64,000 nt of DNA from JAPOXR01 sp965221815 (GTDB taxonomy: Bacteria > Pseudomonadota > Alphaproteobacteria > Rhodobacterales > Rhodobacteraceae): assembly GCA_965221815.1 (NCBI GenBank), contig OZ244915.1:2294001-2358000 (forward strand), in the 5' to 3' direction. This document shows, one piece after another, positions 17,840 through 26,839 of the stretch. The notes below the pieces were generated by a model. That model had not been told where the DNA came from and did no database searches. It was given only the letters and a program-made list of their open reading frames with translations. The position numbers and the translations under genes were made by a program. Within the stretch, counting starts at the first letter, position 1, and the number at the start of each line of letters is the position of its first letter.

Positions 17840-18025
17840 ATGACAGAGAATGACCAAATTCAACAAGAAACGAGTTTAGAAAAGACTCGGCATCACCGCC
17901 ATGACGGGAACTGGCGTGACGGGTTGGGAGCCGTTATTGGGTCTTCCGTTGGGCTCGCATTAATTGTTGGATGTGTAGGTTTGGTAACCAGTACAGTCCT
18001 CAGCGAATCCAAGGACAAAGAATAA
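17840..18025 (+). CDS. Small single-pass membrane protein, uncertain
   Basis: A 61-residue frame with a charged N-terminal half (MTENDQIQQETSLEKTRHH) and one hydrophobic segment (AVIGSSVGLALIVGCVGLV) near the C-terminus. It begins immediately after the porin terminator and has no clear Shine-Dalgarno sequence, which weakens the call. Amphipathic order and a plausible glycine-rich membrane helix favour a real small protein. I do not recognise it. Confidence 0.35.
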   Translation: MTENDQIQQETSLEKTRHHRHDGNWRDGLGAVIGSSVGLALIVGCVGLVTSTVLSESKDKE

Positions 18026-18400
18026 AAGTGACGGGCCATCTCGCCCTTATCAATTCTCCACTTCCACAGTGGAAGTGGAGCTGTATTTCCTCCTCTCCTT
18101 ACAAAACTTTAACCACAGACTCGCCATCAACCTGAGGGTTGCTCTCCAAAAATTCCTTGAGTTTGTGTCGGTCCACTTTCACCTCTCAACGCCTGCTGAG
18201 GATATGTAAATCCGACACCATTGTTAATGAAACACCTCATCCGGTCTTGCCGAGCCATCCATCGGTTCCTGATCGCGTCACTGTTGACTTCGGGCAGTCG
18301 GCCATAATCGGGCGGGCACTGAATTGCGGTGGCCATGCCTTCGGCCTATAACCGGACACAGAAAGTAGGCCGTTATGGATCGCGCTGGGGGGACGCATGG
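18026..18400. other. Intergenic region before the ABC operon, with a 12-1-12 palindrome
   Basis: No gene seen. It contains a perfect inverted repeat, CTCCACTTCCAC at 18056-18067 and its complement at 18069-18080, separated by one base. There is no T-run, so it could be an operator or the terminator of the small gene before it. The ABC promoter should lie downstream of it. Confidence 0.7.
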
Positions 18401-19453
18401 ATGGCTGCGATTTCGATCATTGATTTGGTCATGCAATTTGACGGTTTCACGGCTGTCGATAACGTCTCTTTGGACGTCGGTGAGGGGGAATTCGTCACGC
18501 TGCTCGGGCCCTCGGGATGTGGAAAGACGACCCTTCTCAACCTGATCTCGGGCTTTCTGCAACCGACCTCTGGTCGGATTGAGATTGGTGGCAAAGACGT
18601 GGTCGGAGTGCCACCAGAGGCGCGGGACACGGCGATGTGTTTTCAGTCCTATGCACTTTTCCCGCATCTGAGCGTGCAGGAAAATCTGATTTTTGGCCTG
18701 CGCCAAAAAGGGACACCACGCGCGCAGCGCAATGTCCGACTTGAAGAGATCGTGGGACAGGTCGATCTCGGCGCGCATCTGGATAAGCTGCCCAATCAAC
18801 TCTCTGGCGGCCAGCAGCAGCGCGTGGCGCTCGGTCGTGCGCTCGCCGTCCGTCCGTTCGTTATCCTCTTTGATGAACCCCTCTCCAACCTTGATGCCAA
18901 ACTGCGGGAACAGGTTCGGATCGAGATCCGCAAGATCCAGCGCGACTTTGGCCTGACCGCCATTTATGTCACCCATGATCAGGCCGAGGCGTTGGCCATG
19001 TCGGACCGCATTTTTATCATGAATAACGGGCGGCTGGAGCAGTCGGGTGCGCCGGAAGAGATATACTATGCGCCACGCACGCGGTTCGTGGCGGATTTTG
19101 TAGGTTCGGCCAACATCCTCGATGCTGAGATCACTGAAGAACTCAGTCAAGAGCGCTGGCGTGTCGTCACACCGATTGGGCCTCTCGAGATCCAGTCCAA
19201 GTCAGCACCCAAGGCCAAAAACCTGCCCATCTGCTGGCGTCCTGAAACCGCAATTGCCGGAAAAGAGGGGCCAAACGCCCTGACCGGTACGATCACGCAT
19301 CGCGCATTTCAGGGGCATTTTACGGACCTCATCGTTGATATGGGCGGCACATCCCAGCGCTTGCAGGTACTACGCAACGCCGAGGGGGAAGGCGACAAGG
19401 TGGATTTTTCCATTGTGCCTCATGACCTCATCTTTCTGGAGCCGGACGGTTGA
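18401..19453 (+). CDS. ABC transporter ATPase (spermidine/iron-type)
   Basis: The 350-residue ATPase subunit of a binding-protein-dependent importer. It has Walker A GPSGCGKTT, Q-loop CFQSYALFPH, signature LSGGQQQRVALGRAL and Walker B ILFDEPLSNLDAKLR. The C-terminal beta-rich TOBE domain extends beyond about residue 240. ATG 18401 has a G-rich ribosome site (GGGGGGAC) just upstream, so the longer frame from 18329 is not used. The stop overlaps the TTG start of the next permease gene, making this the first gene of a four-gene transporter operon. Confidence 0.93.
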   Translation: MAAISIIDLVMQFDGFTAVDNVSLDVGEGEFVTLLGPSGCGKTTLLNLISGFLQPTSGRIEIGGKDVVGVPPEARDTAMCFQSYALFPHLSVQENLIFGLRQKGTPRAQRNVRLEEIVGQVDLGAHLDKLPNQLSGGQQQRVALGRALAVRPFVILFDEPLSNLDAKLREQVRIEIRKIQRDFGLTAIYVTHDQAEALAMSDRIFIMNNGRLEQSGAPEEIYYAPRTRFVADFVGSANILDAEITEELSQERWRVVTPIGPLEIQSKSAPKAKNLPICWRPETAIAGKEGPNALTGTITHRAFQGHFTDLIVDMGGTSQRLQVLRNAEGEGDKVDFSIVPHDLIFLEPDG

Positions 19454-20304
19454 GGCACCCCGCACCCTGGAAGCTCGTGCTCCTCCTGTTCCCGGGGTTG
19501 GGTTTGATCCTGATTTTTATCGGCGCGGTGATCTATATCGCTGTCGCGCAGAGCTTCGGCTACTACAATCTCCAGGGCGAGAGCGGGTGGACCCTGGAAT
19601 TCTGGGAGCGCACGGTCGGGCGCCGCGCCTATGAGCGTTCAGTCAGCTATTCGCTTTATGTGGGCATCGTCAGCGCGGTACTCTCGGTGGCACTGGCCTA
19701 TCCGCTGGCCCTGTGGTTGCGTAAACCGTTCAAGGGCTCTCTGACCGTCTCAGCCATCCTGAAAGCACCGCTCCTCATTCACGGAATCGTGGCGGCCTTT
19801 CTTTTTCTGAACGTGATCTCCTATCACGGTATTCTCAATCAGTTCCTTGTCTCGCTCGGTGTTTTTGATGGGCCGCGACGTCTGCAGAACGATGACAACG
19901 CCATCGGCCTCCTGATCATGCAGGTCTGGAAGAATATGCCGATAGCACTGCTCCTTTTGACCGGTGCGGTGCAAGCCATCTCGGACGATGTGCTGCGCGC
20001 GGCACGGGACCTGGGCGCAGGCGTCTGGGCGCGATTCCGTAAAATCATCGCGCCGCTCTCTGTTTCCGCCATGCAGGCAAGCCTGATCATCATTTTCATT
20101 GGTGCTCTCGCGGATTTCACCTTCCAGACAACCATTGGACCCACAAATCGGCAATCCATGGCTCAGTACATGGATTGGTTTAAGGAGCGCGCCCGCTGGA
20201 ATGAAGCCGCGGTGGTCGGTGTCACGCTGATGGTCCTGTCACTTCTGGGCTCCATCGGGCTCGCGGGGGCGGCACAGCTCATCTTTCGAGGACGGCGCAA
20301 ATGA
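19450..20304 (+). CDS. ABC transporter permease 1
   Basis: A 284-residue inner-membrane permease of the spermidine/putrescine-iron type. It has an N-terminal hydrophobic anchor (LVLLLFPGLGLILIFIGAVIYIAV), about six helices and the cytoplasmic EAA-like loop AARDLGAGVWARFRKIIAPLS. It starts at a TTG that overlaps the ATPase stop and overlaps the second permease by four bases. It forms the membrane pore with permease 2. Confidence 0.92.
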   Translation: MRHPAPWKLVLLLFPGLGLILIFIGAVIYIAVAQSFGYYNLQGESGWTLEFWERTVGRRAYERSVSYSLYVGIVSAVLSVALAYPLALWLRKPFKGSLTVSAILKAPLLIHGIVAAFLFLNVISYHGILNQFLVSLGVFDGPRRLQNDDNAIGLLIMQVWKNMPIALLLLTGAVQAISDDVLRAARDLGAGVWARFRKIIAPLSVSAMQASLIIIFIGALADFTFQTTIGPTNRQSMAQYMDWFKERARWNEAAVVGVTLMVLSLLGSIGLAGAAQLIFRGRRK

Positions 20305-21131
20305 CGACAACGTACGTCCTCAACCGTGGCTTGATGATCATGCTCCTGATCATCTGTGCGCTGTGGCTCATTATCCCCTTCACAATGGCGGTACTCTGGT
20401 CCCTTGTGGACCCGTCTCAACCCTGGACGCCGGAAAACCTGCTGCCTCCCGCAATGTCGTTTTACCGCTGGGAGTTTGCCTGGAACAACTCGCTCCTGCA
20501 GCCCGCACTGCTGAACTCGTATCTCCTGGCACCCTCAGCGGCGGCACTCACCCTGCTTTTGGCCATGCCCACCGCCTTCGCACTGGGGCGCTATCAGTTC
20601 ACCGGGCGCGAATTGGCCAAGCTTCTGGTGCTCTTGCCGCTGGTGGTGCCAGCCTTCGTGACTGCGATCTTCTTCACCTCGCTGCTCTACCAGATTGGCC
20701 TCGCGCAGTATCGCTTCTGGGCGATCCTCTTTGCTCATGCCATCCTTTTTCTGCCCTTCGCAATCCGTATCCTGACGGTCAGCTTTGAACAGGTCCGCCA
20801 GGATCATATCGATGCGGCCCGCGATATGGGCGCACGCCCTTGGGCACGGTTTCGCGCGGCCTATTGGCCCGCACTGAAACCTGGCGTACTCGCTTCGCTG
20901 CTCATCGTCTTTATCCAGTCAATTGAGGAATTCGCCATTGCATATATTGTCGGCCAACCCGGCTTTGTGACGATCCCAACGCTCCTCTATTCGTCGCTCG
21001 GACAAGATTTCAACCGGCCCAACGCGGCTGTGTTGTCCCTCATCCTCGCCGTCCCGAATGTCCTCCTGATGCTCTTGCTGGAGCGGTTCCTCAAATCCGC
21101 CAACCCAGCCCTGGCCTCGGGAAAAGGATGA
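20301..21131 (+). CDS. ABC transporter permease 2
   Basis: A 276-residue permease with six predicted membrane helices. The EAA-like loop is AARDMGARPWARFRAAYWPALKPG, which contacts the ATPase. ATG 20301 overlaps the end of permease 1 by four bases. Its 3' end is followed at once by the binding-protein gene. Confidence 0.92.
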   Translation: MTTTYVLNRGLMIMLLIICALWLIIPFTMAVLWSLVDPSQPWTPENLLPPAMSFYRWEFAWNNSLLQPALLNSYLLAPSAAALTLLLAMPTAFALGRYQFTGRELAKLLVLLPLVVPAFVTAIFFTSLLYQIGLAQYRFWAILFAHAILFLPFAIRILTVSFEQVRQDHIDAARDMGARPWARFRAAYWPALKPGVLASLLIVFIQSIEEFAIAYIVGQPGFVTIPTLLYSSLGQDFNRPNAAVLSLILAVPNVLLMLLLERFLKSANPALASGKG

Positions 21132-21169
21132 ACGGGGATACCACCAGCATTCAACAAAGGATAGACAAC

Positions 21170-22261
21170 ATGCTGAAGAAACTACTTTCGGTGACCGCGC
21201 TGGTCGCCCTGACAACGCCAGCCTTCGCAAGTGGGCAAACCACCTGGGAAGAAACGATGGCCGCCGCCAAGGAAGAAGGCGAGGTCTACTGGTTCGTATG
21301 GTACTTTGAGGATCGCTTCCGCGTCTTTGCTGAGCAGTTCACCGAAGAGACCGGGATCGTGGTGAACATCCCCGAAGGCGATCACATCGCCAATATCGAC
21401 AAGATGCGCGCCGAAGCTGGCCGCGAAACTGGTGACATCGATGTGCTCGCCTATGGCTACGATCAGCTCCCGAACATCAATATGGAACTCTTTGCACCGC
21501 TGACAATGCTGCCGGAAGATGCCGGGCGCGTGTCAACTGTTGCGGGCGTCGATGGTGGCGATGTGGCGGTCGCGTGGTGGGGCAACCAGACCGGCATCGC
21601 CTACGACCCGGCGAAAATCGCTGAGGATGATCTGCCGCAGACACCGGCCGATTTTGCGGCGTTCTGGACCGCCAATCCGGGACAGATGGGCTTCAACTAT
21701 GAAAATGGTGGCTCCGGCCCGTCATTCTTCCTGAACATCCTGCGCAACCTCTCTGAAGCGGATTTCAATGACGGCGCCTCCTCGCCCGAAAAGCTCGCAA
21801 TGCTTGACGCTGGCATCGCCTTTTTCAACGAGCATGCCGAGAATTATGAAATCACGACTTCGAACTCTGACAGCCTGACGCGCCTGTCCGAAGGTGAATT
21901 CACCATGGTCCCTGCCTGGGAAGACCACATGGCCGGCCTGCAGGTGAATGGCGAGATCCGTGATGAGTTGAGGTTCTATATCCCTGAAATGGGCATGTTC
22001 GGCGGCGGCAACGCGGTCTCGATCCCCGCCAATGCGCCCAACCCGGCGGCGGCTTCTGTCTTTATCGACTGGCTGACCTCGCCTGAGATCCAGACCCAGT
22101 TCAACGCGCAGTTCGGCACCGCACCGATGCATGCCAATGCCGATGACTCGGCGGCGCTTGTGTCGAATGCGATGCGTGATCGCTCCAGGCCCTGGGCCGC
22201 CAAGCCGTTCCGCGACGCGGTTGAAGAGCGCTTCATCGAAGACGTGATCTTCGAACGTTAA
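21170..22261 (+). CDS. Periplasmic solute-binding protein of the ABC importer
   Basis: A 363-residue family 1 extracellular solute-binding protein. The signal peptide MLKKLLSVTALVALTTPAFA is followed by the mature SGQTTWEETMAAAKEEGEV. Blocks such as VAVAWWGNQTGIAYDP and GGGNAVSIPANAPNPAAASVFIDWL are typical of this class. ATG 21170 has AAGGA 10-14 bases upstream; the in-frame ATG at 21128 inside permease 2 lacks a signal peptide at its N-terminus and is not used. The substrate is unknown; the adjacent glycerophosphodiesterase suggests a glycerol-phosphate type compound, which is inference. Confidence 0.9.
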   Translation: MLKKLLSVTALVALTTPAFASGQTTWEETMAAAKEEGEVYWFVWYFEDRFRVFAEQFTEETGIVVNIPEGDHIANIDKMRAEAGRETGDIDVLAYGYDQLPNINMELFAPLTMLPEDAGRVSTVAGVDGGDVAVAWWGNQTGIAYDPAKIAEDDLPQTPADFAAFWTANPGQMGFNYENGGSGPSFFLNILRNLSEADFNDGASSPEKLAMLDAGIAFFNEHAENYEITTSNSDSLTRLSEGEFTMVPAWEDHMAGLQVNGEIRDELRFYIPEMGMFGGGNAVSIPANAPNPAAASVFIDWLTSPEIQTQFNAQFGTAPMHANADDSAALVSNAMRDRSRPWAAKPFRDAVEERFIEDVIFER

Positions 22262-22318
22262 ACATCTTGTATCGGTCCCGGGATTCCCCGGGGCCGGTCC
22301 TCCTCGGAAAGCCCCCAC

Positions 22319-23047
22319 ATGCCCATCGTTGATGCTCCACTCATTGCCCATCGCGGTGCTTCTGCTGTCACGCCTGAGAACACCCTGATCGCTGTCGAAC
22401 GCGCTGCCGAACTCGGCGCACGCTGGATCGAAACCGATGTTCGCCTGACCTCTGATGGCGGCCTCGTCATGATCCATGATGACACACTCGATCGCACCAC
22501 ATCCGGCTCCGGCAGCGTCGCCTTGACCCCACTATCTCAAATCCTCGCCCTCGATGCAGGCGCGTGGTTCGACCCAGGGTTTGCCGAAACCCGTGTGCCT
22601 GAGCTTTCCGACTTTCTCGCCTGCGTTCTCGACTGTGGTCTCGGCCTGCAACTGGAGTTGAAGGAGAATTTTGGACGCGAGGAAGAACTCGTCGATGCCG
22701 TGACCTCAGTGATCAAGGCCGAGTGGCCCGTGGGAGACAAGCCACTCTTCGTCTCCAGCTTCTCCGAAAGATGCATGCGGATCTGCGCCAAAGAACTTCC
22801 GGAAGTGCCGCGCGCTATCGCTACGGAATTCGTTCCCTGCAACATCGTGGACCGGCTGCGTGACACCCAATGCCAGCTCATTCATTTCCAGGCGTCCTGC
22901 GTCACAGAACAGGATTTCGTCACCTTGCGCGCGGCCGATATTGAATTCGCTGTCGCAACAATCAACGAGCCTGACACCGCGCGCGCGATGCTGTCAAAAG
23001 GTGCCACATCCGTCCTCTCGGATGACCCGATGCTTCTTGACTTATGA
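22319..23047 (+). CDS. ugpQ: Glycerophosphodiester phosphodiesterase
   Basis: A 242-residue GDPD-family TIM barrel hydrolysing glycerophosphodiesters to glycerol 3-phosphate and an alcohol. It shows IAHRGASAVTPENTL (catalytic His-Arg and Glu), WIETDVRLTSDG (metal-binding Glu-x-Asp) and MIHDDTLDRTT (second catalytic His). LQLELKENFG supplies the further metal ligand. No signal peptide is present, so it acts in the cytoplasm. It follows the ABC importer by 57 bases in the same direction, so imported glycerophosphodiesters are a reasonable substrate. Confidence 0.92.
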   Translation: MPIVDAPLIAHRGASAVTPENTLIAVERAAELGARWIETDVRLTSDGGLVMIHDDTLDRTTSGSGSVALTPLSQILALDAGAWFDPGFAETRVPELSDFLACVLDCGLGLQLELKENFGREEELVDAVTSVIKAEWPVGDKPLFVSSFSERCMRICAKELPEVPRAIATEFVPCNIVDRLRDTQCQLIHFQASCVTEQDFVTLRAADIEFAVATINEPDTARAMLSKGATSVLSDDPMLLDL

Positions 23048-23367
23048 CGCACGAAGGAGGGTTTAAGGCAACCTCCGTGCCACTGTGAAGATACAGCAAT
23101 TCCCGCTTATTGATTTTCTGCTGTGATGTCATTGGGGGAGTTCTTTGCAAAAATATTTTGTAACTGCTCACCACTCCCCAGGATTCTCACCCTGTTTGTC
23201 GCAAATTCTCAGGTTAATTGACGCGCCCCACCGCCGCCAGGCCCACTCGTCGTGGCACGACGAAAATTTGTCCCTTCATGGATTGACGCAAATACACACA
23301 ACGTTAAAGATGGGTTAGGGCGATGCGGCGGGCGCATCTCGAGCGGCGCGGTCGCGGATGCTTTCGA
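23048..23367. other. Gene-free stretch between ugpQ and the AbiE pair
   Basis: No gene seen. It holds a partial hairpin just after ugpQ and one copy of dispersed repeat R3 (23160-23229). Confidence 0.6.
23160..23229. repeat. Dispersed repeat R3, copy 1
   Basis: Starts GTAACTGCTCACC and continues with a 54-base block (23176-23229) that recurs with few changes at 33175-33228. A degenerate third copy lies at 38128-38190. The GTAA start resembles IS66-type ends. Confidence 0.7.
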
Positions 23368-24231
23368 TCACCATTTTATCCCCAATCTCTTTTTCGCCTC
23401 GGGCGTCCTCGCCCAGGGCTCTCCCGGAATCTCGGCGATGAGACCTTCGAAGATGGCACGGACGGCGTCGCCGGTTGCTCCGTCGTCAATCCGCATCGCC
23501 GAGTCGGCGGACAGGAGCGGGCGCAGGTCCAGGAGGAGGTTGCCCCTCGCGAGCTTCGTCAGCATCCGCTCCTCGGCCTGGGCCCGAGTGACCTGCGCGT
23601 TGCCGTCGGCCAGATATTGTTTGAACAGTTCGACGACCCGGCTGCGGTCGAGGTCGCGGAACATTTCTAAACCGTGTGCTAGGTCGTAAAGGTCTCTGCC
23701 CTTGTCCCTTTGCAAGAGGGCGCGGAGCTTGGTCGCCAGCATCTCCTCGTTCGAGAAAGTCGGTATCGTCGACGCACCTGAGAACCAGGTGTTTTCGACG
23801 GCGAACGGGGCCATCACGACGGGGTCGTGGGCGACGACCTCCCGAGTGTTGATCTCCAGTTTCAGACGAATTGGGGCTTTGCCGCCGTCCTCCGCAGGAA
23901 CACTAAAGCGGAACTTCGGCGCGATTTGGCTTTGCGCGAAACTCGCCGGCCCGAGCCATGGCTCCAAAAGCTCCCGCAACCTGTCCAGGATCGGACCGAT
24001 TGCGCCAGTGGAGGTCCGAACGAGATCGATATCCTCCGAGTAGCGGAGTGGTACCGGAAAGTGCAACTTGTTAAGGGCGGTTCCGCCCCTGAAGCGCAGC
24101 TCCTCTGCGAGGAACGAGTCTTCAAAGATCTCGACGAGAGAGCGTGAGATGATCAGGTCCTGTTCGACCTGTCGTTGTTCCGCCCATGGCGCGCTCTGGC
24201 CCCATTCGACGATGTTCTGACCCGGGATCAT
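23368..24231 (-). CDS. AbiEii-type nucleotidyltransferase toxin
   Basis: Toxin of a type IV toxin-antitoxin / abortive-infection system, 287 residues. The nucleotidyltransferase core is FRGGTALNKL (residues about 47-56) followed by RYSEDIDLV (63-71), the GG..L and D-x-D motifs of the AbiEii family. Downstream are the helical block SNEEMLATKLRALLQRDKGRDLYDL and a C-terminal helical domain. The ATG overlaps the antitoxin stop (ATGA at 24228-24231), indicating translational coupling. Base composition is visibly richer in G+C than the neighbouring operons, suggesting transfer. Confidence 0.92.
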   Translation of the reverse strand: MIPGQNIVEWGQSAPWAEQRQVEQDLIISRSLVEIFEDSFLAEELRFRGGTALNKLHFPVPLRYSEDIDLVRTSTGAIGPILDRLRELLEPWLGPASFAQSQIAPKFRFSVPAEDGGKAPIRLKLEINTREVVAHDPVVMAPFAVENTWFSGASTIPTFSNEEMLATKLRALLQRDKGRDLYDLAHGLEMFRDLDRSRVVELFKQYLADGNAQVTRAQAEERMLTKLARGNLLLDLRPLLSADSAMRIDDGATGDAVRAIFEGLIAEIPGEPWARTPEAKKRLGIKW

Positions 24232-25055
24232 TCTTCGACCTCTGGGCGTCGCCGCACGGCGACCCGCCATCTTTGATCCCGTTCGACGGGATCAATGGCA
24301 AAGAACGGGTCCCTGGCCTCGGCCCGATCAAGCTCGGTCCAGGGCGGACGGCCCCGCGACATCAGCATATCGTGCATCTTGCGGGTGATGCTTCGCCGGT
24401 CGAGGGCGTCGAGCATATAGCCGAGGCGCTGCACAACCGGCTTCTCGAAGCTAAGCGACAGGTATCCCAATTGATCACCATCGATCCTATGGCCGAGATC
24501 GGACAGGACGGTGGCCACATTGTCGATGCCGGCCGACCCCTGCCCGTAGCGCATGAGGTCGAACGCGGTCAGCGCGGGCGAAGACACCTTCATCCGCCCC
24601 GTTTCGGTCTTGGCGTCCTCGATCCCTTCAGCGATCGACGCCATGTCCTTCCGATAGTAGGAGACGATCAGATTGCGTCCCGCGCTTATCTTTGGCATGC
24701 GCTTGCCGGTGACGATCTGGAACTCCATGACGGCCTGGTGCGACGCGCCGTGAAGCTCTGCGGCCTTGAGGAGGCCCACGTAGTAGGGCTGTTGTTCCCG
24801 CTGCATGAGAGCGTCCACGTACCAGGAGGGCGGCGGCGCGCCCCACGCAGCGAACTGCGGCGGGACGGCGACGTAGAACCCCTTGCGCGGGGTGATCAGA
24901 AGGCCACGTCGCTGGAGCCGCTGCGCGGCGTCGAGGAAGGCGCCTCGGTTGGTGCCGAGGGCCTCGACGGCTTCCTCGGCGACAAAGACGACGCGGCCCC
25001 TCGACTGAAGCTCCGCCACAAATTCTGCGAGGGTTTTGCGTTTCTCTTGAATCAT
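24228..25055 (-). CDS. AbiEi-type antitoxin
   Basis: Antitoxin and autoregulator of the AbiE pair, 275 residues. The N-terminal winged-helix part (TLAEFVAELQSRGRVVFVAEE, then RRGLLITPRKGFYVAVPP) is followed by the C-terminal AbiEi domain (SWYVDALMQREQQPYYVGLL, ELHGASHQAVMEFQIVTGK, SSPALTAFDLMRY). ATG 25055 is preferred over a GTG at 25085, because that GTG lies upstream of the palindromic operator at 25066-25080. In this family the protein represses its own promoter; toxin neutralisation is type IV (no direct toxin binding in studied examples). Confidence 0.9.
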   Translation of the reverse strand: MIQEKRKTLAEFVAELQSRGRVVFVAEEAVEALGTNRGAFLDAAQRLQRRGLLITPRKGFYVAVPPQFAAWGAPPPSWYVDALMQREQQPYYVGLLKAAELHGASHQAVMEFQIVTGKRMPKISAGRNLIVSYYRKDMASIAEGIEDAKTETGRMKVSSPALTAFDLMRYGQGSAGIDNVATVLSDLGHRIDGDQLGYLSLSFEKPVVQRLGYMLDALDRRSITRKMHDMLMSRGRPPWTELDRAEARDPFFAIDPVERDQRWRVAVRRRPEVEE

Positions 25056-25065
25056 GTATGTTAAT

Positions 25066-25080
25066 CCGCGTTTAACGCGG
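25066..25080. promoter_or_regulatory. Palindromic operator upstream of the AbiE pair
   Basis: A perfect 7-1-7 inverted repeat, CCGCGTT T AACGCGG, ending 11 bases before the antitoxin ATG. AbiEi antitoxins are known to bind inverted repeats in their own promoter, so this is the probable autoregulatory site. Confidence 0.65.
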
Positions 25081-25226
25081 GACACGTTACATGATTTGTC
25101 GGCTTAGGCCAAGTCATGCGAAAAAATCCGCGCATCTTGCGGTCTTCATAACATGAAATGAGTGGGGAGTTTACTACACGAAACCTCCGTATCGGCTATA
25201 AGAGGAGAATTGAAGGAATGTCCGCC

Positions 25227-25862
25227 ATGCCGCTCTCGCAAACCACACATCCGATGACGACCGAAAGCTGGAATGAGCATGCGACGGATACACCCGTCTG
25301 TTTGCACCGCTGACAGGACACTTCGCGCGCGAGATGATCAGTCTTGTCCAAGCTCGATTGCCGGCTGGCCCACAGACCCTCGACATTGCTTGCGGGCCCG
25401 GAGACCTCGCAGTGGCGGCGGCCCATCTGTGTGCCCAGTTAGGCACCGGGTTCGGTGCTTGCGACAGACACCTCTCCTCAAATGGTGGCTTGGGCAGAAG
25501 AAGCGCTCGCACCGATCCCCCGCGGAGACCCGGTGCGAGGTGCGTGATGGCCAGTCGTTGGGCCTCGAAGCGGCATCGAACGATGCCGCCTTCTCGTGTT
25601 TTGGCATCTTTCTCTTTCCAGAGCGGCTGGCGGCCTGGAAAGCCGCTGCAAAAGTGCTTCGGCTTGGTGGACTGTTTGTAACTTCAGTGTGGCGTGGCCC
25701 GGAATTCAACAAGCTTACGAGCAGGCAGATGGCACCATTGATGGCTGCCTTGCCATCGCGGCTAACACCGTCAGGATCACTCATGACCAGATGACGGAAT
25801 TTACCGATCGGTGGGTCGGCACAGGCAAACACCACAATGTGGCCATCAACACCGTCATGTGA
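25227..25862 (+). pseudogene. Decayed SAM-dependent methyltransferase
   Basis: A class I methyltransferase broken by several frameshifts. One frame gives HFAREMISLVQARLP and TLDIACGPGDLAVAAAHL (SAM-binding motif I). A second frame continues with EVRDGQSLGLEAASNDAAF and SCFGIFLFPERL (the usual D..LPF..naFD..ts.fg..FF pattern) and LRLGGLFVTSVW. A third frame holds the C-terminal RITHDQMTEFTDRW. At least three shifts are needed to join them, so no functional product is expected. Confidence 0.75.
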
Positions 25863-25956
25863 CGCCTGATCGTCACCGCCCATGCGCGGCTGCGCGACCG
25901 GCGTCACGGGGAGGAACGCACACCCATCTGACTCCGGCACAGACCCGATCTCAAAC

Positions 25957-25983
25957 GCCCGCTCGCCGTGACTGAAGCGGGCT
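25957..25983 (-). terminator. Hairpin downstream of the PCuAC-like gene
   Basis: GCCCGCT pairs with AGCGGGC. Read on the minus strand, the stem is followed by a short TTT. It lies about 30 bases beyond the stop of the minus-strand gene. Confidence 0.45.
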
Positions 25984-26010
25984 GGACTCCCTGTGCCCGA
26001 CTGTCACAGC

Positions 26011-26805
26011 TCAGCCATCTGATTCAATAATCGTCGATGCTGCAATCACTTCACCCTCGGTGGTGAATGCACGGTGATCATCACTGACCAGAATCACGCT
26101 AATTTCATGCCGGCCTTGGGCAACATCACCAATATCGACACTGTCCTCGTACACGCGCCCGAGCTTGAGTCCTGAAATATAGATGTGGCCATGCCCCACG
26201 CCAAATTCTGCCGTTCCCATCATCTCATCGGGGTTCGAAAATTCAAAATCCTCAACCGAGACCGAGATTCTCCATCCGTCAACAATCTTGACCGCGTGAA
26301 CATCAACTGTCGGAATTTTTTCACCGGGTGGAATGGGCAGGACACGCCCCACACCATAAGCCTCGGCAATGCGTGACTCCGTGAAATCCAGCGGACTGCC
26401 AACCTTGACATTGGCACGCAATTTGCCGGCATTCTGAAAGGCAATGGTGACCGGAACAAGCCGCCCGACGGCCAGATCGCCCGCAACCCCGAACAGACGA
26501 ATATGCGCCCCGTCCTCGGCCAACTGCACGGACGAATTGGCAGGGATGGAAAGCCGATCAACATCTGCCGGACTGAATATCTCGGCACGCATTGCCTCCC
26601 CCGACTCGGCTGAATTCAGCCAATCCGGTCCGCTATTGTTGGTCAACCGTGCAAAGACATACAGGCTACCCGGATGGTCCATGACTGGCCGCGCATTGAT
26701 TCCATCCAGAATGATCTCACCTGTCGGCCGATTCACCCACCAAAAGACAATGGTCAAACCCAATATTGCGACTGGTAAGGCAGACAGCACTCTCTTAACA
26801 TGCAT
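26011..26805 (-). CDS. Secreted or anchored PCuAC-like protein
   Basis: A 264-residue protein with an N-terminal hydrophobic anchor or signal (VLSALPVAILGLTIVFWWV). Residues about 48-135 follow the PCuAC (DUF461) layout: YVFARLTNNSGPDWLNSAES, then an internal strand set and LVPVTIAFQNAGKLRANVKV. The methionine/histidine copper ligands of true PCuAC chaperones are not evident. A second C-terminal beta domain (VDVHAVKIVDGWRISVSVED ... GHGHIYISGLKLGRVYEDS) has a GHGHIY histidine pair that could bind metal. It is divergent from the polytopic membrane gene at 26840. Copper or other metal handling is inference. Confidence 0.6.
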   Translation of the reverse strand: MHVKRVLSALPVAILGLTIVFWWVNRPTGEIILDGINARPVMDHPGSLYVFARLTNNSGPDWLNSAESGEAMRAEIFSPADVDRLSIPANSSVQLAEDGAHIRLFGVAGDLAVGRLVPVTIAFQNAGKLRANVKVGSPLDFTESRIAEAYGVGRVLPIPPGEKIPTVDVHAVKIVDGWRISVSVEDFEFSNPDEMMGTAEFGVGHGHIYISGLKLGRVYEDSVDIGDVAQGRHEISVILVSDDHRAFTTEGEVIAASTIIESDG

Positions 26806-26839
26806 AGCCGGATCTCACATTGAATCAGACCCGACAATC

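Noticed and set aside
23160..25175. AbiE pair as cargo of an IS66-ended element
   Set aside because: A weak GTAA-like end is present on the right (25161-25175), but the inverted repeat is poor and there is no 8-bp duplication.
26444..26839. Upstream extension of the polytopic membrane protein frame
   Set aside because: It runs antisense through the PCuAC-like gene and contains no membrane or signal pattern.
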